Shown here piece by piece: positions 19,168-30,461 of a stretch of DNA of 52,747 nt. Made by a program: the position numbers and the translations under genes. The notes beneath the pieces were generated by a model. It was not told where the DNA came from, did no database searches, and saw only the letters and a program-made list of their open reading frames with translations. This stretch comes from Photobacterium sanguinicancri (lineage in GTDB: Bacteria; Pseudomonadota; Gammaproteobacteria; Enterobacterales; Vibrionaceae). How positions within the stretch are numbered: the first letter of the stretch is position 1; every line of letters starts with the position of its first letter. The stretch spans positions 1 through 52,747 of the forward strand of contig NZ_NOIF01000004.1 of NCBI RefSeq assembly GCF_002265265.1, given 5' to 3'.

Positions 19168-20049
19168 TTGCCCACCCTTTATTTCGATGATGATATGGAT
19201 CCAGCTCTTTGGGATAAATATGCGGATGCACCACAGAAACCGAGAAGAAAACCGCTCGGTGCTGACGTACGCCTATTGATCCTACAGAAGCTCCAAGGCA
19301 AGCTTGATTTAGCACTGCTATTTGAAATTTTCACTCGTGAAATGGAAAAGCAAATTGATATTCATCGGCTAATTTGGGAGTTAGAGGGCACAGCGACTCT
19401 GATCCGTAGAGGTAAAGCGACCGAGTATCGTCAAACATTTGTACTTCGCTTCGGTGAAAATGAGCTCGGCAAACTCCAGTACTGTACCCCTTACAAACTG
19501 GACCAAGACGAAATCAACTTGCTTCATACCTACCATCGACTGTTTGCCGGCCCATTAGCAAATGCGATTGAATACCGTCGAGTGAAAAATCTCGCTCTAC
19601 AAGATTACTTGTCGACCTTGGGAAACCGTACCAGCTTTGAACAAGATATCCGCCATGCCATAGCATTAAGCGAACGCCGCAATGTAGGGCTTGTTCTAAT
19701 CATTTTTGATTTGGATAACTTTAAACAAGTGAACGACCGCTTTGGTCATCTTGATGGCGATAAAGTGATCCGACGATTTGCGACCATTTTAAAAGATGCC
19801 GTGCGTGCAACCGATCGCTGTTATCGTTTAGGTGGGGATGAATTTACCGCGCTACTCCAACCCGCAACGGGGGAGTCTGCCAGTAAGGTAGCAACTCGTA
19901 TCCAACTATTAATGAAGCAAGACCAAACATTACGCGCACTTAATATCAGCGTGTCTTTGGGTTATGCGCACTATCAAAAAGGCGATACATCAATTTCGTT
20001 AATTGATCGAGCAGATCGCCAACTGTACCAACACAAGCGCCAAAAATAA
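19168..20049 (+). CDS. diguanylate cyclase (GGDEF domain)
   Basis: Makes cyclic di-GMP from GTP. The C-terminal GGDEF domain (about 130-293) has an intact active-site GGDEF. An RxxD inhibitory site (RATD) sits five residues before it, so product inhibition is likely. The N-terminal 130 residues are a helical region with no membrane segment and no sensor domain I recognise. The frame opens with TTG at 19168 immediately after a stop; ATG 19195 (MDPALW) is an equally plausible start and neither has a clear ribosome site. It follows the patatin gene by 66 bp in the same direction and may share its transcript. Confidence 0.85.
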   Translation: MPTLYFDDDMDPALWDKYADAPQKPRRKPLGADVRLLILQKLQGKLDLALLFEIFTREMEKQIDIHRLIWELEGTATLIRRGKATEYRQTFVLRFGENELGKLQYCTPYKLDQDEINLLHTYHRLFAGPLANAIEYRRVKNLALQDYLSTLGNRTSFEQDIRHAIALSERRNVGLVLIIFDLDNFKQVNDRFGHLDGDKVIRRFATILKDAVRATDRCYRLGGDEFTALLQPATGESASKVATRIQLLMKQDQTLRALNISVSLGYAHYQKGDTSISLIDRADRQLYQHKRQK

Positions 20050-20210
20050 CCACACCTAGCACGTTAGTATCCCCTTTTAATCCTCTTTCTTAATATTGAT
20101 CAAAGCCTCGCTATTCACGGTATACTAATCTGCAAATGTGAATCATTCGCTGAATCTACCGGCACCTGACACTGGTACATTGAGCTAATGATTTAATTAA
20201 GGATGAACTA

Positions 20211-20414
20211 ATGAAAGTACATGAGTGTTGCGAATTAATCCGAATGAACTACGCCCAAATTGGTGGTGGTGAACTTGGTTATATCCCAAATGCGATTCAC
20301 TGTGCGATTAAGGCGCTTGACTACGTTGCTGCGAATACGGATTTACCCAAAGAAGTGCGTGAGCGTGCAGCATACGCTGCTGCTAACCTATTAATGAGCG
20401 ATCACGAGGATTAA
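20211..20414 (+). CDS. yaeP: UPF0253 family protein YaeP
   Basis: Small conserved protein of unknown function, 67 aa. It matches E. coli YaeP in CELIR-NYAQI-GELGY-PNAI and in the ending [12 protein letters not shown]. It keeps the position known from E. coli near tilS and proS. AAGGATG lies 7-8 nt before the ATG. The next small gene begins 2 bp after its stop, so the two form an operon. Confidence 0.88.
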   Translation: MKVHECCELIRMNYAQIGGGELGYIPNAIHCAIKALDYVAANTDLPKEVRERAAYAAANLLMSDHED

Positions 20415-20416
20415 TC

Positions 20417-20605
20417 ATGAAGCTAACCAACTTTGAAACCATGGATGCCGTGATGTTGATGAGCATCGTCAATATGAAGATCCGTGATGAGTTTGGTGAC
20501 CTTGATAATCTGGTGAAGTATTACGAAATTGATAAGGCCCAGCTGATTGCTCGTTTGGCGAGTGCAGGGTTTGATTACTTGCCGGAAGCAAAGCAATTTC
20601 GTTAA
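20417..20605 (+). CDS. DUF4250 family small protein
   Basis: 62-aa conserved protein of unknown role. Family hallmarks are MDAVMLMSIVNMKIRDEFG and AGFDYLPEAKQFR at the C-terminus. GAGG lies 7 nt before the ATG and the gene is translationally coupled to yaeP. In E. coli the rof gene stands next to yaeP; this protein is not a Rof homologue by its sequence. Confidence 0.82.
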   Translation: MKLTNFETMDAVMLMSIVNMKIRDEFGDLDNLVKYYEIDKAQLIARLASAGFDYLPEAKQFR

Positions 20606-20641
20606 GGCGCTAGCCCCAAAAGACTCACAAATTTAGATCAA

Positions 20642-20674
20642 TAAAAAACGGAAGCCAAAGCTTCCGTTTTTTAT
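20642..20674. terminator. bidirectional rho-independent terminator
   Basis: AAAAACGGAAGC, loop CAAA, GCTTCCGTTTTT with A and T runs on both sides. It lies between the converging DUF4250 and aromatic permease genes. Confidence 0.92.
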
Positions 20675-20713
20675 TGCACGAATACATGCTCATGTATCTA
20701 CTTCGCAGATTCC

Positions 20714-21925
20714 CTAACCTTTAAAGATAGGCAGTAAGTTCGCCATCGCGAGTAAATGGAACGCAGCAGTCAGTACCCCGAATGCGATCACTACATAAAT
20801 AGTCACATTGCCACCAGGTACTACAAACCCTTCTTGTTCTGGCTGTCTTTGACGTAATTTTTTTGCCAACATAGCAGGGATAATACAGGTCCAAATCGTA
20901 GCGGCGGCACCGGCTAAACCAATTGCAGCAACAAAACCAAATGGTGCGACTAACGAGAAAACCAACGGAGGAAGAAAAGTTACACCCCAGGTTTTTAATC
21001 TTCCTTGCTTAGTATCGCCAAAGCCAAAAAAGTCAGCTAAGTAATCGAACACACCTAAACCCACACCGATAAAAGATGAAACGATCGCGGCAATAGAAAA
21101 GACATGCAGTGCTTGTTGAATGCTATTTGAATCTATCGCTGAAGTTAGCGCCGACATCAATACATCGACCCCGCCACCCGCAGTCACAACAGGACCAAAC
21201 GCCTCACGCGATACATTACCAAAGATACAGATCACCCACCCTAAGTAAAACGTAAGGGCAATTAGCGTCCCGCCAAGGATCGCCTTTTTAGCTTGGTGTT
21301 CATCTTGGTAGTAATCACGCATCGTACTGACCGAGTGGTGGTAACCAAATGATGTTAGCGCGACAGGCAATAGAGCGAGTGCATAAGCCGAGTATGGGGT
21401 TCCACCTTGAGCTTGTTCAAACAACACAGGCACACTGATATTTGAAGCTAATCCAGAGATACCCAATACAAAGCTGATGACCATAAAGAGGATCAGTACA
21501 ATAGAAATACGATCAACAGCACGGGTCGAGTGCAATACAAAAGCTGAACAGAATGCAACAAACAGGACAGAAGCCAATTCACGCGTCACACCCAAGATGT
21601 CACTAAAAATCATACCTGATGATGAGATATAAGCATAAAGCAGAATGCCACCAACAAAATAAAGAGATAGGTTATTAATAACGTTAAGTTTATTGTTTAA
21701 TAAATCTTTGGTGACGGTATTAAATGAGGCTTTAAACTCGTAATGCTTAAGTGCTTCTAGTAACAACCATCCAGAAAGTGTCATCATGATCATTGTGAAA
21801 GAGATGGCCACCACACTCCATAACGTCCACGCACCTGCACCGGCACTTGGCAAACCAAGCATGCCAGCCCCAACACAAACACTGGCGATAATGCACGCGC
21901 CCCCAAGTGTGGATGGTTTACTCAT
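20714..21925 (-). CDS. aromatic amino acid permease (TyrP/Mtr/TnaB family)
   Basis: Proton-coupled tyrosine or tryptophan importer of the ArAAP family, 403 aa, the same length as E. coli TyrP. About 11 membrane helices; the N-terminus GGACIIASVCVGAGMLGLPSAGAG is the family substrate/ion motif, quoted here only to GAGMLGLP. ATG 21923-21925 is chosen because AGGAG lies 6 nt upstream; the frame is open further but the extension is cysteine- and tyrosine-rich with no family similarity. Whether the substrate is Tyr or Trp cannot be decided. No clear TyrR box was found upstream. Confidence 0.86.
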   Translation of the reverse strand: MSKPSTLGGACIIASVCVGAGMLGLPSAGAGAWTLWSVVAISFTMIMMTLSGWLLLEALKHYEFKASFNTVTKDLLNNKLNVINNLSLYFVGGILLYAYISSSGMIFSDILGVTRELASVLFVAFCSAFVLHSTRAVDRISIVLILFMVISFVLGISGLASNISVPVLFEQAQGGTPYSAYALALLPVALTSFGYHHSVSTMRDYYQDEHQAKKAILGGTLIALTFYLGWVICIFGNVSREAFGPVVTAGGGVDVLMSALTSAIDSNSIQQALHVFSIAAIVSSFIGVGLGVFDYLADFFGFGDTKQGRLKTWGVTFLPPLVFSLVAPFGFVAAIGLAGAAATIWTCIIPAMLAKKLRQRQPEQEGFVVPGGNVTIYVVIAFGVLTAAFHLLAMANLLPIFKG

Positions 21926-22176
21926 AATGACTCCTAGACAACAATAATAACGACAGCAACAATAATGTATCAGCGTGCTAGTACAATAATATCTTCTGTT
22001 ATTTTTAGCAACTAGAGAATGACCAACTGAACAATTATTCATCACCTTATAGAAAGAATTATCACATCCGTTAATCACTACATTTTATCGGGTACTGCTT
22101 GTATTCAACTGTAGCGGCCTCTTCCCCTATAAAGGTCACGGCTCTTACTCATTAAAAACGCCACGTTACCAATGAA
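21926..22176. other. intergenic region upstream of the aromatic permease
   Basis: About 250 bp with no coding signal. It must hold the permease promoter, but no convincing -35/-10 pair or TyrR box (TGTAAA-N6-TTTACA) was seen. A short TGTA-N12-TACA symmetry at about 21966-21985 was noticed; its spacing does not fit TyrR. Confidence 0.5.
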
Positions 22177-22216
22177 AAAAGCCGCTTGATCATCAAGTGA
22201 TCAAGCGGCTTTTCGG
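22175..22216 (-). terminator. rho-independent terminator after cytochrome c gene
   Basis: A long perfect stem, AAAAGCCGCTTGATCA and TGATCAAGCGGCTTTT with a TCAAG loop. On the minus strand it ends in a T run (TTTTTTC). It follows the leftward cytochrome gene by about 25 bp. Confidence 0.9.
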
Positions 22217-22241
22217 TTATTCAATATTACAGTTAGAGCAA

Positions 22242-22550
22242 TTATTTCATTTGAGCAAAATATGCGGCTACGTTAGCAATATCCGTATCATTAAGCATGG
22301 AAGCCTGTGGCTGCATCACCATCGCCATGCCACCTGTACGCTCTTTATTCTTGTAAGCTTTTAACGAGTTAACGAGATATTGCTCATTTTGCCCTTTCAG
22401 ATTGGGATAACCTGGAATAACAGCAATACCATTTGCGCCATGACAGGCTGCGCAAATGGCGGCTTTCGCTTTACCCGCAGCAGGGTCGCCAGCAAGAGCA
22501 GGTGCTGACATAACAGTGGCTAACAGTGCAAGTGTAAGAACTTTCTTCAT
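22242..22550 (-). CDS. small class I cytochrome c (c5/c553-like)
   Basis: Periplasmic electron carrier, 102 aa with a Sec signal peptide (cleavage after APALA near 20). The heme site CAACH (Cys33, Cys36, His37) is present, and Met residues in [11 protein letters not shown] near 77-85 can supply the distal ligand. The mature part is about 80 aa, as in cytochrome c553/c4-half proteins. GAGG lies 5 nt before the ATG. It stands alone between tilS and the permease with its own terminator. Its redox partner is not visible here. Confidence 0.88.
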   Translation of the reverse strand: MKKVLTLALLATVMSAPALAGDPAAGKAKAAICAACHGANGIAVIPGYPNLKGQNEQYLVNSLKAYKNKERTGGMAMVMQPQASMLNDTDIANVAAYFAQMK

Positions 22551-22623
22551 GAGGTCCTCTTTTATAGTTGTAGTTTCCTGCTAGTAATTGTGCCTGCTTT
22601 ACCTTTCCAATGCACTTTTAATA

Positions 22624-23955
22624 TCAATCGGATAGCGGATTGTGCCATGTGAGTTCACACTCTTGCCCAGCAAAACCATCCACCACAAAGAGACCAGCAA
22701 CCGCCACTAATTGATCGCCATAATAAACCAATGGGGTACGGCGACGGTTCCAACTAGGCACCCCATACTCTTGGAATAGCTTTTTCAGCTTACGCTTACC
22801 TACCCTACCAACAGGCTTTACATTTATCCCTTCAGGGTTGAAACGAACCGAAATAATCTCATCGTTTTGAGGTAAACGAAGTTGACCATGTTTGCTTGGC
22901 ATAAGCGTCACTCGACCTAACCCTTGTGGTAATTCACACGGTACAGAGCATGTGATAGGCAGCTGAACATCTTGGATATCAGGCCATTGTTGCACTAGGT
23001 ATAGGCGCTGTTGATAACGTCGAATTTGGTGCTGTTGCCAATTCAGTTGTGGATTGGCATCTTGCTGCGCGAGCACCACTGAGTGCCATACTTGCTCAAG
23101 CTGAGCACAAGATGGCATCGCGACACCTTGCCGTTGAAGCCATTGTCGGATCAGGGCTTTACCTAATCGCTCTTGCGTATGTTCACTCAAGGCTAAACTG
23201 CCATCAACAGCAGTAGCAAGTGCAAGCTTGTCTGCTAAGAGTTCATCAAGTAAGGCCTCTTGTTCACCACATAAGGCAGCACTGCGAGCAACAGCTTTAC
23301 GTAACCCAGGCCAACGCTGTACTAATAATGGGGTTATCTGATGACGCAAAAAATTACGATCAAAACGAGTATCTTGATTACTGTCATCTTCTACCCAATC
23401 AAGGTTTTTCTGCTCGGCATATGCCTCGACATCCACTCGGCTTATTTGTAGTAATGGCCTAACATGATGGCCGTTGGCAAACGATGTTGAAACAGGCATT
23501 GCGGCCAAACCTGCCGGTCCACTGCCTCGCTTTAGTGCCAGCAGCAAGGTTTCGACCTGATCATCTGCATGTTGCGCAGTCAGTAAAACATCGCCACGTT
23601 TGATGTGTTTTGCCAACACTTGATAACGGGCATCTCGTGCTAGTTGCTCAAGGCTATCTCCAGAGTCTTTCATTAAAGTAACTCGTTCGACATAACACTG
23701 AATACCAACCGCTTTCGCCCACAGATAACACTTCTCTGCCCACTCATTCGCATGAACATTTAATCCATGATGAACATGAACAGCATCGCACTGGTGATCA
23801 GGATGTAACGTAAGGTACTCGGCCATGACATCCAGCAATACACGCGAATCGATACCGCCGCTCAAGGCTAAAACAAAACGTTTTGACTTAGGCGAGTGGG
23901 ACTGTAAACAAAGATGAAGCTGGCGATAAAGCAGCGAGCGAGACATAGCAACCAT
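22624..23955 (-). CDS. tilS: tRNA(Ile)-lysidine synthase
   Basis: Converts C34 of the AUA-reading tRNA-Ile to lysidine using ATP and lysine; essential in most bacteria. The ATP-pyrophosphatase P-loop SGGIDS (about 33-38) and HHGLN...A-EW motif are present; the C-terminal tRNA-binding domains extend to residue 443. Start uncertain: ATGs at 23955 (MVAMSRSLL) and 23946 (MSRSLL) are both reasonable. The longer open frame upstream encodes an unrelated hydrophobic stretch. No strong ribosome site. Gene order after accA agrees with E. coli (accA, ldcC, yaeR, tilS) with the middle genes absent. Confidence 0.92.
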   Translation of the reverse strand: MVAMSRSLLYRQLHLCLQSHSPKSKRFVLALSGGIDSRVLLDVMAEYLTLHPDHQCDAVHVHHGLNVHANEWAEKCYLWAKAVGIQCYVERVTLMKDSGDSLEQLARDARYQVLAKHIKRGDVLLTAQHADDQVETLLLALKRGSGPAGLAAMPVSTSFANGHHVRPLLQISRVDVEAYAEQKNLDWVEDDSNQDTRFDRNFLRHQITPLLVQRWPGLRKAVARSAALCGEQEALLDELLADKLALATAVDGSLALSEHTQERLGKALIRQWLQRQGVAMPSCAQLEQVWHSVVLAQQDANPQLNWQQHQIRRYQQRLYLVQQWPDIQDVQLPITCSVPCELPQGLGRVTLMPSKHGQLRLPQNDEIISVRFNPEGINVKPVGRVGKRKLKKLFQEYGVPSWNRRRTPLVYYGDQLVAVAGLFVVDGFAGQECELTWHNPLSD

Positions 23956-24033
23956 GATCGTTGAAAATAAACACGGCGTCAGTATAACAATGAGAAGAAA
24001 TAAGACGTACAAAGAAAGGGAAAACAAGCATAA

Positions 24034-24066
24034 AAAATGGGGCAGCCTAGTTAGGCTGCCCCATTG
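24034..24066 (-). terminator. rho-independent terminator after accA
   Basis: AATGGGGCAGCCTA and TAGGCTGCCCCATT pair. On the minus strand the stem is followed by TTTTTTATG. It ends the long rpsB-to-accA gene run about 30 bp after the accA stop and separates it from tilS. Confidence 0.92.
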
Positions 24067-24094
24067 AATTTGTTATTACTTTAGTCACTGACTA

Positions 24095-25054
24095 TCAGCA
24101 GTAACCGTAGCTCATTAAGCGCTGGTAACGGCGCTCTAACAAGGTTTCTGTATCTAGTGCATCAAGCTCATCAAGCGTTGCTTTAAACTGCGCTTTTAGC
24201 CTTTCAGACATCAGAGCCACATCACGGTGTGCACCACCTAACGGCTCTTCAATAATATTATCGATTAGCTCTAGTTCTTTTAGACGACCAGCGGTAATAC
24301 CCATAGCTTCAGCGGCTTGTGGCGCTTTATCTGAATCACGCCACAAGATAGATGCACACCCTTCAGGTGAGATCACTGAGTACGTTGAGTATTGCAGCAT
24401 ATTCACGCAATCACCCACACCAATAGCTAATGCACCACCAGAACCGCCTTCACCAACAACATTACAAATGATTGGCACAGTAAGGCCAGCCATTGCTTTT
24501 AAGTTAGTTGCGATAGCTTCAGATTGACCACGCTCTTCTGCACCGACACCTGGGTATGCACCCGCTGTATCGATAAACGTGATAATCGGCATTTTAAAAC
24601 GCTCAGCCATTTTCATTAGACGAAGGGCTTTACGGTAACCTTCTGGCTTCGGCATACCAAAGTTTCGTAACACTTTTTCTTTGGTTTCGCGGCCTTTCTG
24701 ATGTCCAATGATCATCACAGGGCGACCATCAATACGTGCAATACCACCCACTAGCGCTTTATCGTCAGCAAACGCACGGTCACCGGCTAGTTCATCGAAC
24801 TCTTCAAAAATGTGCTCAACGTAATTAAACGTATAAGGACGCTGAGGGTGACGTGCCATTTGGGCAACTTGCCACGCACCTAAATCACTGAATACTTTCT
24901 TAGTCAGTTCTAGGCTTTTCTTTTCTAGTTGTTCAATTTCTTTATCCAGATCAACCGACGCAGATTCATCACGACGAGAAACATCACGTAATGCTTCAAT
25001 CTTGGCTTCTAGTTCAGCAATTGGTTGTTCAAACTCAAGAAAGTTCAGGCTCAT
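24095..25054 (-). CDS. accA: acetyl-CoA carboxylase, carboxyltransferase alpha subunit
   Basis: Transfers the carboxyl group from biotin carrier to acetyl-CoA with AccD, the committed step of fatty acid synthesis. 319 aa from ATG 25052-25054 ([19 protein letters not shown]), exactly the E. coli length; nine extra upstream codons are not conserved. Crotonase-fold motifs: [24 protein letters not shown] with oxyanion glycines, and the C-terminal [10 protein letters not shown]. It follows dnaE by 48 bp, as in enterobacteria. Confidence 0.97.
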   Translation of the reverse strand: MSLNFLEFEQPIAELEAKIEALRDVSRRDESASVDLDKEIEQLEKKSLELTKKVFSDLGAWQVAQMARHPQRPYTFNYVEHIFEEFDELAGDRAFADDKALVGGIARIDGRPVMIIGHQKGRETKEKVLRNFGMPKPEGYRKALRLMKMAERFKMPIITFIDTAGAYPGVGAEERGQSEAIATNLKAMAGLTVPIICNVVGEGGSGGALAIGVGDCVNMLQYSTYSVISPEGCASILWRDSDKAPQAAEAMGITAGRLKELELIDNIIEEPLGGAHRDVALMSERLKAQFKATLDELDALDTETLLERRYQRLMSYGYC

Positions 25055-25102
25055 ACCACTCAAAATCCTTTTGTCTATCATCGTAAGCGATCACAGACAT
25101 TA

Positions 25103-28100
25103 TTAATTAAACTCAAGCTCGACTTGCTTCTCACCCAACAACCCTTTGAGATCAAGGATTAGCTTATCACTAGGCGTCACCCGCCATTCTGTGCCTAAGG
25201 TGAGTTTAGCGCGTGCGTTCGAGCGCTGATAATACACGTTCACAGGTACTGTACCTGCTTTGTGTGGCTCCAGCACTTGGCTGAAGCGTGCAAAAAACTG
25301 TTCATCAATCTGCCCCTCGGTGACCGAGATGGCAAGACCTCTTAAGTGCTTTTCTCTTGCTTCAGAGATATCTAACACTTCTCGCGCGGACATTTTAAGG
25401 CCACCATTGAAATCATCAAAGCTGACCTGTCCTGTTACGACCACAATTTTATCTTTTTCAATCAGATCGACGTAACGTTCTAACGCTTCAGAGAATAACA
25501 TTACTTCCATTCGACCTGAACGGTCATCCAATGAAATAACGCCAATTCGTGTGCCGCGTTTGGTGGTAAACACTTTTGCGCCTATCACTAAACCTGCAAC
25601 AGTCGCTACTTTATCACGTCCGGTTGGATTCGCATCTTTCAAGCGCCACGTTGTGTAATGTTTTAGCTCAGATAAATACGCATTAATCGGGTGACCAGTT
25701 AGGTATAACCCTAATGTTTCACGTTCACCCTCTAGCCATATAGCATCAGGCCATTCAGGGATGTTCGCGTAAGCATGTTCCACTTCTTCAGGTGCCGCCG
25801 TCAGTACGCCGAACATATCTGCTTGACCAAATGCTTCCGCCTGATGGTGCTGACTCGCCGCTTTAATCGCCGCATCTAACGTCGCCATCATAGCTGCACG
25901 GTTTGGCCCTAGACGGTCCATTGCACCGGCTTTAATCAATTTTTCCAATACACGCTTATTGACTTTTTTAGTGTCTATTCGGGCACAGAAATCAAACAAA
26001 TCTTTGAAATGACCGCCTTTATTACGGGCTTCGATAATATTATCGATTGGGCCTTCACCCACCCCTTTGACTGCACCGATACCGTAAACAATGGCACCGT
26101 TATCATCGACATTGAAACGGTATAAACCTTTATTTACATCAGGCGGCAGTAACTTCAGCTTCATACGAAGACATTCATCTACCAAGCCGATAACTTTATC
26201 AGTGTTATCCATATCAGCAGTCATTACCGCAGCCATAAATTCTGCTGGATAATGCGCTTTTAGCCAAAGTGTTTGATAAGAAACCAAAGCGTATGCTGCG
26301 GAGTGGGATTTGTTAAAACCATAGCCCGCAAACTTTTCTACCAAGTCGAAGATTTTCATCGCCAACTCGCCGTCTACGCCGTTCTTAATCGCGCCGTCTT
26401 CGAAAGTGGCACGCTGTTTCGCCATCTCTTCTGGTTTTTTCTTACCCATCGCACGACGAAGCATATCGGCGCCACCTAGGGTGTAGCCAGAGAGTACCTG
26501 CGCGATCTGCATAACCTGTTCTTGATACAGAATGATGCCGTAAGTGGGTTCAAGAATTTCTTTTAGCGAGTCGTGTTGCCATTTTTCATCCGGGTATGAA
26601 ACCGCTTCTCGGCCATGCTTACGGTCGATGAAGTTATCTACCATGCCTGATTGCAAAGGACCTGGGCGGAACAAAGCTACCAATGCGATCATATCTTCAA
26701 AGCTATCGGGCTGAAGACGTTTGATCAAATCTTTCATCCCGCGGGATTCAAGCTGGAATACCGCGGTCGATTCAGAACGCTGTAGCATCGCAAATGACTT
26801 AGGGTCATTCATAGGGATAGACGCGATATTGACAGGCTCTTCGCCATTGGCAACAAGACGGGGATTAACCATTCCCAGTGCCCAGTCGATGATGGTTAAC
26901 GTACGCAAACCCAAGAAATCGAATTTGACCAAGCCTGCCGTTTCGACATCATTCTTATCGAACTGAGTAACTGGGTTACCACCTTCAGCATCACAATATA
27001 AAGGTGAAAAATCAGTGATGGTAGTGGGTGAAATAACAACACCACCCGCATGCTTACCGGCATTTCGTGTTACACCTTCAAGAATGCGACACATATCAAT
27101 CAGGGCTTTGACTTCTTCATCGGCAGCATAAACCTGTGGCAATTGAGGCTCAGCCTCAAACGCTTTCGCCAACGTCATCCCCGGTTCAGCAGGTACCAGT
27201 TTAGAGATGCGATCAACAAAGCCATAGGGATGCCCTAGAACACGCCCCACGTCTCGAATGACGGCTTTTGCTGCCATAGTACCGAAAGTAATGATCTGCG
27301 ATACCGCATCTCGACCATACATTTCAGCCACGTGATCGATAACCAAATCACGCTTATCCATACAGAAATCGATATCGAAATCGGGCATAGATACACGTTC
27401 AGGGTTCAGGAAGCGTTCGAAGAGCAAGTCGAATTCAAGCGGATCCAAGTCTGTGATATCAAGGGCATAAGCCACTAATGAACCCGCACCCGAACCACGA
27501 CCAGGTCCTACTGGTACATCATTATCTTTCGACCACTGAATGAACTCCATTACGATCAAGAAGTAACCTGGGAATCCCATTTGGTTGATTACGTCGAGCT
27601 CGATTTTAAGGCGTTCATCATATTCAGGACGACGCTTCAGACGCTCTTCTTCATCAGGGAATAAGAAGGCTAAACGGCGCTCTAATCCTTCTTCCGACAC
27701 TTTGACTAAGAAATCTTCAATAGTCATATCGCCAGTTGGAAAGTTTGGTAGGAAATACTCTCCAAGACGAACGGTAACATTACAACGCTTAGCAATTTCT
27801 ACGCTGTTTTCGAGCGCTTCAGGTATGTCTGAGAATAACTCACACATTTCTTCTTCGCTGCGTAAATATTGCTGATCGCTGTACAGTTTTGGACGGTTAG
27901 GATCCACGATAGTGTAACCATCGTGGATGCACACACGAATATCATGGGCATCAAACTGATCAGGCGTTAAGAAACGTACATCATTGGTCGCAACAACAGG
28001 CAAGCCTTGCTGCTCAGCCAGTTCTACCGCGAAATGCAAATACGCTTCTTCATCAGTGCGACCCGTGCGAACCAACTCAAGATAATAGTTATCTTCAAAG

Positions 28101-28582
28101 TGGGTTTGATAAAATTCAACACAACGGTTAATCAGGGTCTGATTGCCTTTGAGTAATGCCTTACCCACATCACCACTTTTACCGCCAGAAAGCAAAATTA
28201 AGCCTTCTTTATGCTCAAGCAGCCACTCTTTATCCATCACCACTTGATGGTGATAATGACCACGCTGATACGCTTTCGAGATCAACATCGTCAGGTTTTG
28301 ATACCCTTCGTTGTTCGATGCCAAAATCGTCAAGTCACATAACTCGTCACCCATCTCTTCCGACTTCACTTTGAAATCAGCGCCAATGATTGGCTTCATG
28401 CCTGCACCGTGCGCTGCAAAGTAAAATTTCACCAAACCACATAGGTTAGTAAAATCGGTTAATGCCATTGCAGGCATGCCCATTTCAGCCACTTTTTTTA
28501 CCAATGGAGGTACTTTCGACAAGCCGTCAACCATTGAAAAGTCACTGTGAATACGAAGATGAATAAAACGAGGTTCTGCCAT
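25103..28582 (-). CDS. dnaE: DNA polymerase III alpha subunit
   Basis: Replicative polymerase subunit, 1159 aa from ATG 28580-28582 ([17 protein letters not shown]); E. coli DnaE is 1160 aa. Order of domains: N-terminal PHP domain, palm with the catalytic acidic motif PDFDIDF (about 400), thumb and fingers including [12 protein letters not shown], a helix-hairpin-helix region, the beta-clamp binding segment near residue 920 (GQADMFG), and a C-terminal OB fold (VATVAGLV to VVTGQVS). A 25-codon upstream extension is open but not conserved. The rnhB stop is 113 bp upstream. Confidence 0.98.
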   Translation of the reverse strand: MAEPRFIHLRIHSDFSMVDGLSKVPPLVKKVAEMGMPAMALTDFTNLCGLVKFYFAAHGAGMKPIIGADFKVKSEEMGDELCDLTILASNNEGYQNLTMLISKAYQRGHYHHQVVMDKEWLLEHKEGLILLSGGKSGDVGKALLKGNQTLINRCVEFYQTHFEDNYYLELVRTGRTDEEAYLHFAVELAEQQGLPVVATNDVRFLTPDQFDAHDIRVCIHDGYTIVDPNRPKLYSDQQYLRSEEEMCELFSDIPEALENSVEIAKRCNVTVRLGEYFLPNFPTGDMTIEDFLVKVSEEGLERRLAFLFPDEEERLKRRPEYDERLKIELDVINQMGFPGYFLIVMEFIQWSKDNDVPVGPGRGSGAGSLVAYALDITDLDPLEFDLLFERFLNPERVSMPDFDIDFCMDKRDLVIDHVAEMYGRDAVSQIITFGTMAAKAVIRDVGRVLGHPYGFVDRISKLVPAEPGMTLAKAFEAEPQLPQVYAADEEVKALIDMCRILEGVTRNAGKHAGGVVISPTTITDFSPLYCDAEGGNPVTQFDKNDVETAGLVKFDFLGLRTLTIIDWALGMVNPRLVANGEEPVNIASIPMNDPKSFAMLQRSESTAVFQLESRGMKDLIKRLQPDSFEDMIALVALFRPGPLQSGMVDNFIDRKHGREAVSYPDEKWQHDSLKEILEPTYGIILYQEQVMQIAQVLSGYTLGGADMLRRAMGKKKPEEMAKQRATFEDGAIKNGVDGELAMKIFDLVEKFAGYGFNKSHSAAYALVSYQTLWLKAHYPAEFMAAVMTADMDNTDKVIGLVDECLRMKLKLLPPDVNKGLYRFNVDDNGAIVYGIGAVKGVGEGPIDNIIEARNKGGHFKDLFDFCARIDTKKVNKRVLEKLIKAGAMDRLGPNRAAMMATLDAAIKAASQHHQAEAFGQADMFGVLTAAPEEVEHAYANIPEWPDAIWLEGERETLGLYLTGHPINAYLSELKHYTTWRLKDANPTGRDKVATVAGLVIGAKVFTTKRGTRIGVISLDDRSGRMEVMLFSEALERYVDLIEKDKIVVVTGQVSFDDFNGGLKMSAREVLDISEAREKHLRGLAISVTEGQIDEQFFARFSQVLEPHKAGTVPVNVYYQRSNARAKLTLGTEWRVTPSDKLILDLKGLLGEKQVELEFN

Positions 28583-28695
28583 GACAACCAGATCAGATAG
28601 GTAATTTCGAGAGGGACATTGTGCCAGAAAACACCGCACGGAGCGCGCTTCTGACACAAATTTTTAGTGAGCGAATCAGTGCGTGCGCAACTCGA

Positions 28696-29298
28696 TTAAT
28701 CTATGCCCAATATGCGTTTTACAGGTTTGAAGCTTCTACGGTGTTGTTCTATAACACCATGCACTTCTAGCGCTTCAAAATGAGCTTTGGTCGGGTACCC
28801 TTTGTGCTTTGCGAAACCGTATTGCGGATATTGAGCATCGAGCTCTTCCATTTCACGATCTCGGGTCACTTTAGCAATAATAGATGCCGCGCTGATTTCC
28901 GCCACCCGTAAATCGCCTTTTACCACGGCTTGAGCATCCATAGGTAGTTGAGGGACTTTATTACCATCAATCAACACATAGTCAGGTTGAATATGCAGAC
29001 CTGCAACTGCACGTTGCATTGCAACCATCGTCGCTTGCAAAATATTCAGCTCATCGATCTCTGCAGGTTCGCAACGCCCTAGCGACCACGCTAATGCTTT
29101 TTCTTTGATTTCATCAAACAGCACATTACGTTTCTTTTCCGTCAGTTTTTTAGAATCCGTTAGCCCTTCAATTGGGTTATTAGGATCTAAGATCACCGCA
29201 GCAGTTACCACGGCACCAACGAGTGGACCACGCCCTACTTCATCTACCCCTGCAATACAATTTGCTTGCGGGTACACAAATGGTTCGAATTCTTTCAT
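28696..29298 (-). CDS. rnhB: ribonuclease HII
   Basis: Cleaves RNA in RNA-DNA hybrids and removes misincorporated ribonucleotides. 200 aa, with the catalytic Asp19-Glu20 in [15 protein letters not shown], and further acidic residues in LIDGN and [10 protein letters not shown]. Only 2 bp after lpxB, so it is part of the same transcript as lpxB and probably dnaE. Confidence 0.96.
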   Translation of the reverse strand: MKEFEPFVYPQANCIAGVDEVGRGPLVGAVVTAAVILDPNNPIEGLTDSKKLTEKKRNVLFDEIKEKALAWSLGRCEPAEIDELNILQATMVAMQRAVAGLHIQPDYVLIDGNKVPQLPMDAQAVVKGDLRVAEISAASIIAKVTRDREMEELDAQYPQYGFAKHKGYPTKAHFEALEVHGVIEQHRRSFKPVKRILGID

Positions 29299-29300
29299 GA

Positions 29301-30461
29301 TTAATCTGCTTGTTGATCTGTCGTTTTGCCAATCAAGTTAAGCACAGCCTGGGCGGCTTTTTGATCGGCGTTACAGCGAATACGTTGATGAAGCTGATTA
29401 AATTCAGCCATTAATTCGCTGTTATCGGTGCTGAGGTAATGGTTAACCTGTTCAGTCAGTTTGTCAGGCGTGCAATTTTCTTGCAGTAACTCAGGTACCA
29501 ATTCCTTATCCGCGAGAATATTGGGTAAGGAAACATACTTGGTTTTCAGCATGCGACGTGCAATCCACGCAGTAAGAGGCTTAACAATATAGCCAACCAC
29601 CATGGGACGCTTCACGAGCATACATTCCAAAGACACAGTACCCGATGCCAATAATACGGCATCAGAAGCAATCATCACATTTCGTGCGGTGTCATCGACC
29701 AATACGAAATTCAGCTCGGGTGCGGTTTCACGCCATGCTTGCTCAAACTGCTGTCGACGTTGCTCATTCACTAAAGCAACCACAAAACCTAAGTCAGGGT
29801 GTTGCTGGTGTAAACGCCGACACGTTTCAATAAATGGCGTCGCTATCATGCTCATTTCACCACCACGACTACCAGGCAATACCGCTAACCAACGTTTGCT
29901 GTTATCTAAACCTAGCAATTCACGGGCAGCAAGCTGATCTGTCTGTAACGGAATGGCATCAGCCATAGTGTGGCCAACAAACTCACACGGCACGTTAAAC
30001 TTATCGTAAAACGCTTTTTCGAAAGGTAAGAAGGCCAACACTAAGTTAGTCGCAGCTTCAATTTTGAAAATCCGCTTTTGACGCCATGCCCATACCGATG
30101 GACTCACATAATGAACCGTTTTAATGCCGCTTTCTTTTAAGTCTCGCTCTAGGCGCAAATTAAAATCGGGGGCATCGATGCCAACGAAAACATCGGGGGG
30201 ATTATCTGAAAAGTACTTCACCAACTCGGCTTTTATTTTAAACAAGCGAGGCAAGCGACCGAACACTTCAACAATCCCCATGACAGCAAGCTCTTCCATA
30301 TCGAATAAGGCTTCACAGCCTGCTTCAATCATGCGAGGGCCAGCCACACCAACAAATTCAGCGTCTGGGTATTGCGCTTTTACCGCTTTAATAAAACCGG
30401 CACCTAAAATATCGCCGGAGATTTCTCCGGCGACAATACCTATTCGAAGAGGTTTAGCCAT
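29301..30461 (-). CDS. lpxB: lipid-A-disaccharide synthase
   Basis: Glycosyltransferase (GT19) that joins UDP-diacylglucosamine and lipid X to form the lipid A disaccharide at the inner face of the membrane. 386 aa; [11 protein letters not shown] start, [21 protein letters not shown] and LPGSRGGE motifs. Its ATG overlaps the lpxA stop in TAATG, so translation is coupled. Confidence 0.97.
   Translation of the reverse strand: MAKPLRIGIVAGEISGDILGAGFIKAVKAQYPDAEFVGVAGPRMIEAGCEALFDMEELAVMGIVEVFGRLPRLFKIKAELVKYFSDNPPDVFVGIDAPDFNLRLERDLKESGIKTVHYVSPSVWAWRQKRIFKIEAATNLVLAFLPFEKAFYDKFNVPCEFVGHTMADAIPLQTDQLAARELLGLDNSKRWLAVLPGSRGGEMSMIATPFIETCRRLHQQHPDLGFVVALVNEQRRQQFEQAWRETAPELNFVLVDDTARNVMIASDAVLLASGTVSLECMLVKRPMVVGYIVKPLTAWIARRMLKTKYVSLPNILADKELVPELLQENCTPDKLTEQVNHYLSTDNSELMAEFNQLHQRIRCNADQKAAQAVLNLIGKTTDQQAD

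Noticed and set aside
21966..21985. Possible TyrR box upstream of the permease
   Set aside because: The TGTA and TACA ends are there, but the spacing and inner bases do not fit TGTAAA-N6-TTTACA.
21926..22078. N-terminal extension of the aromatic permease frame
   Set aside because: The added 51 residues are cysteine- and tyrosine-rich, have no family counterpart, and the good ribosome site precedes the ATG at 21925 instead.
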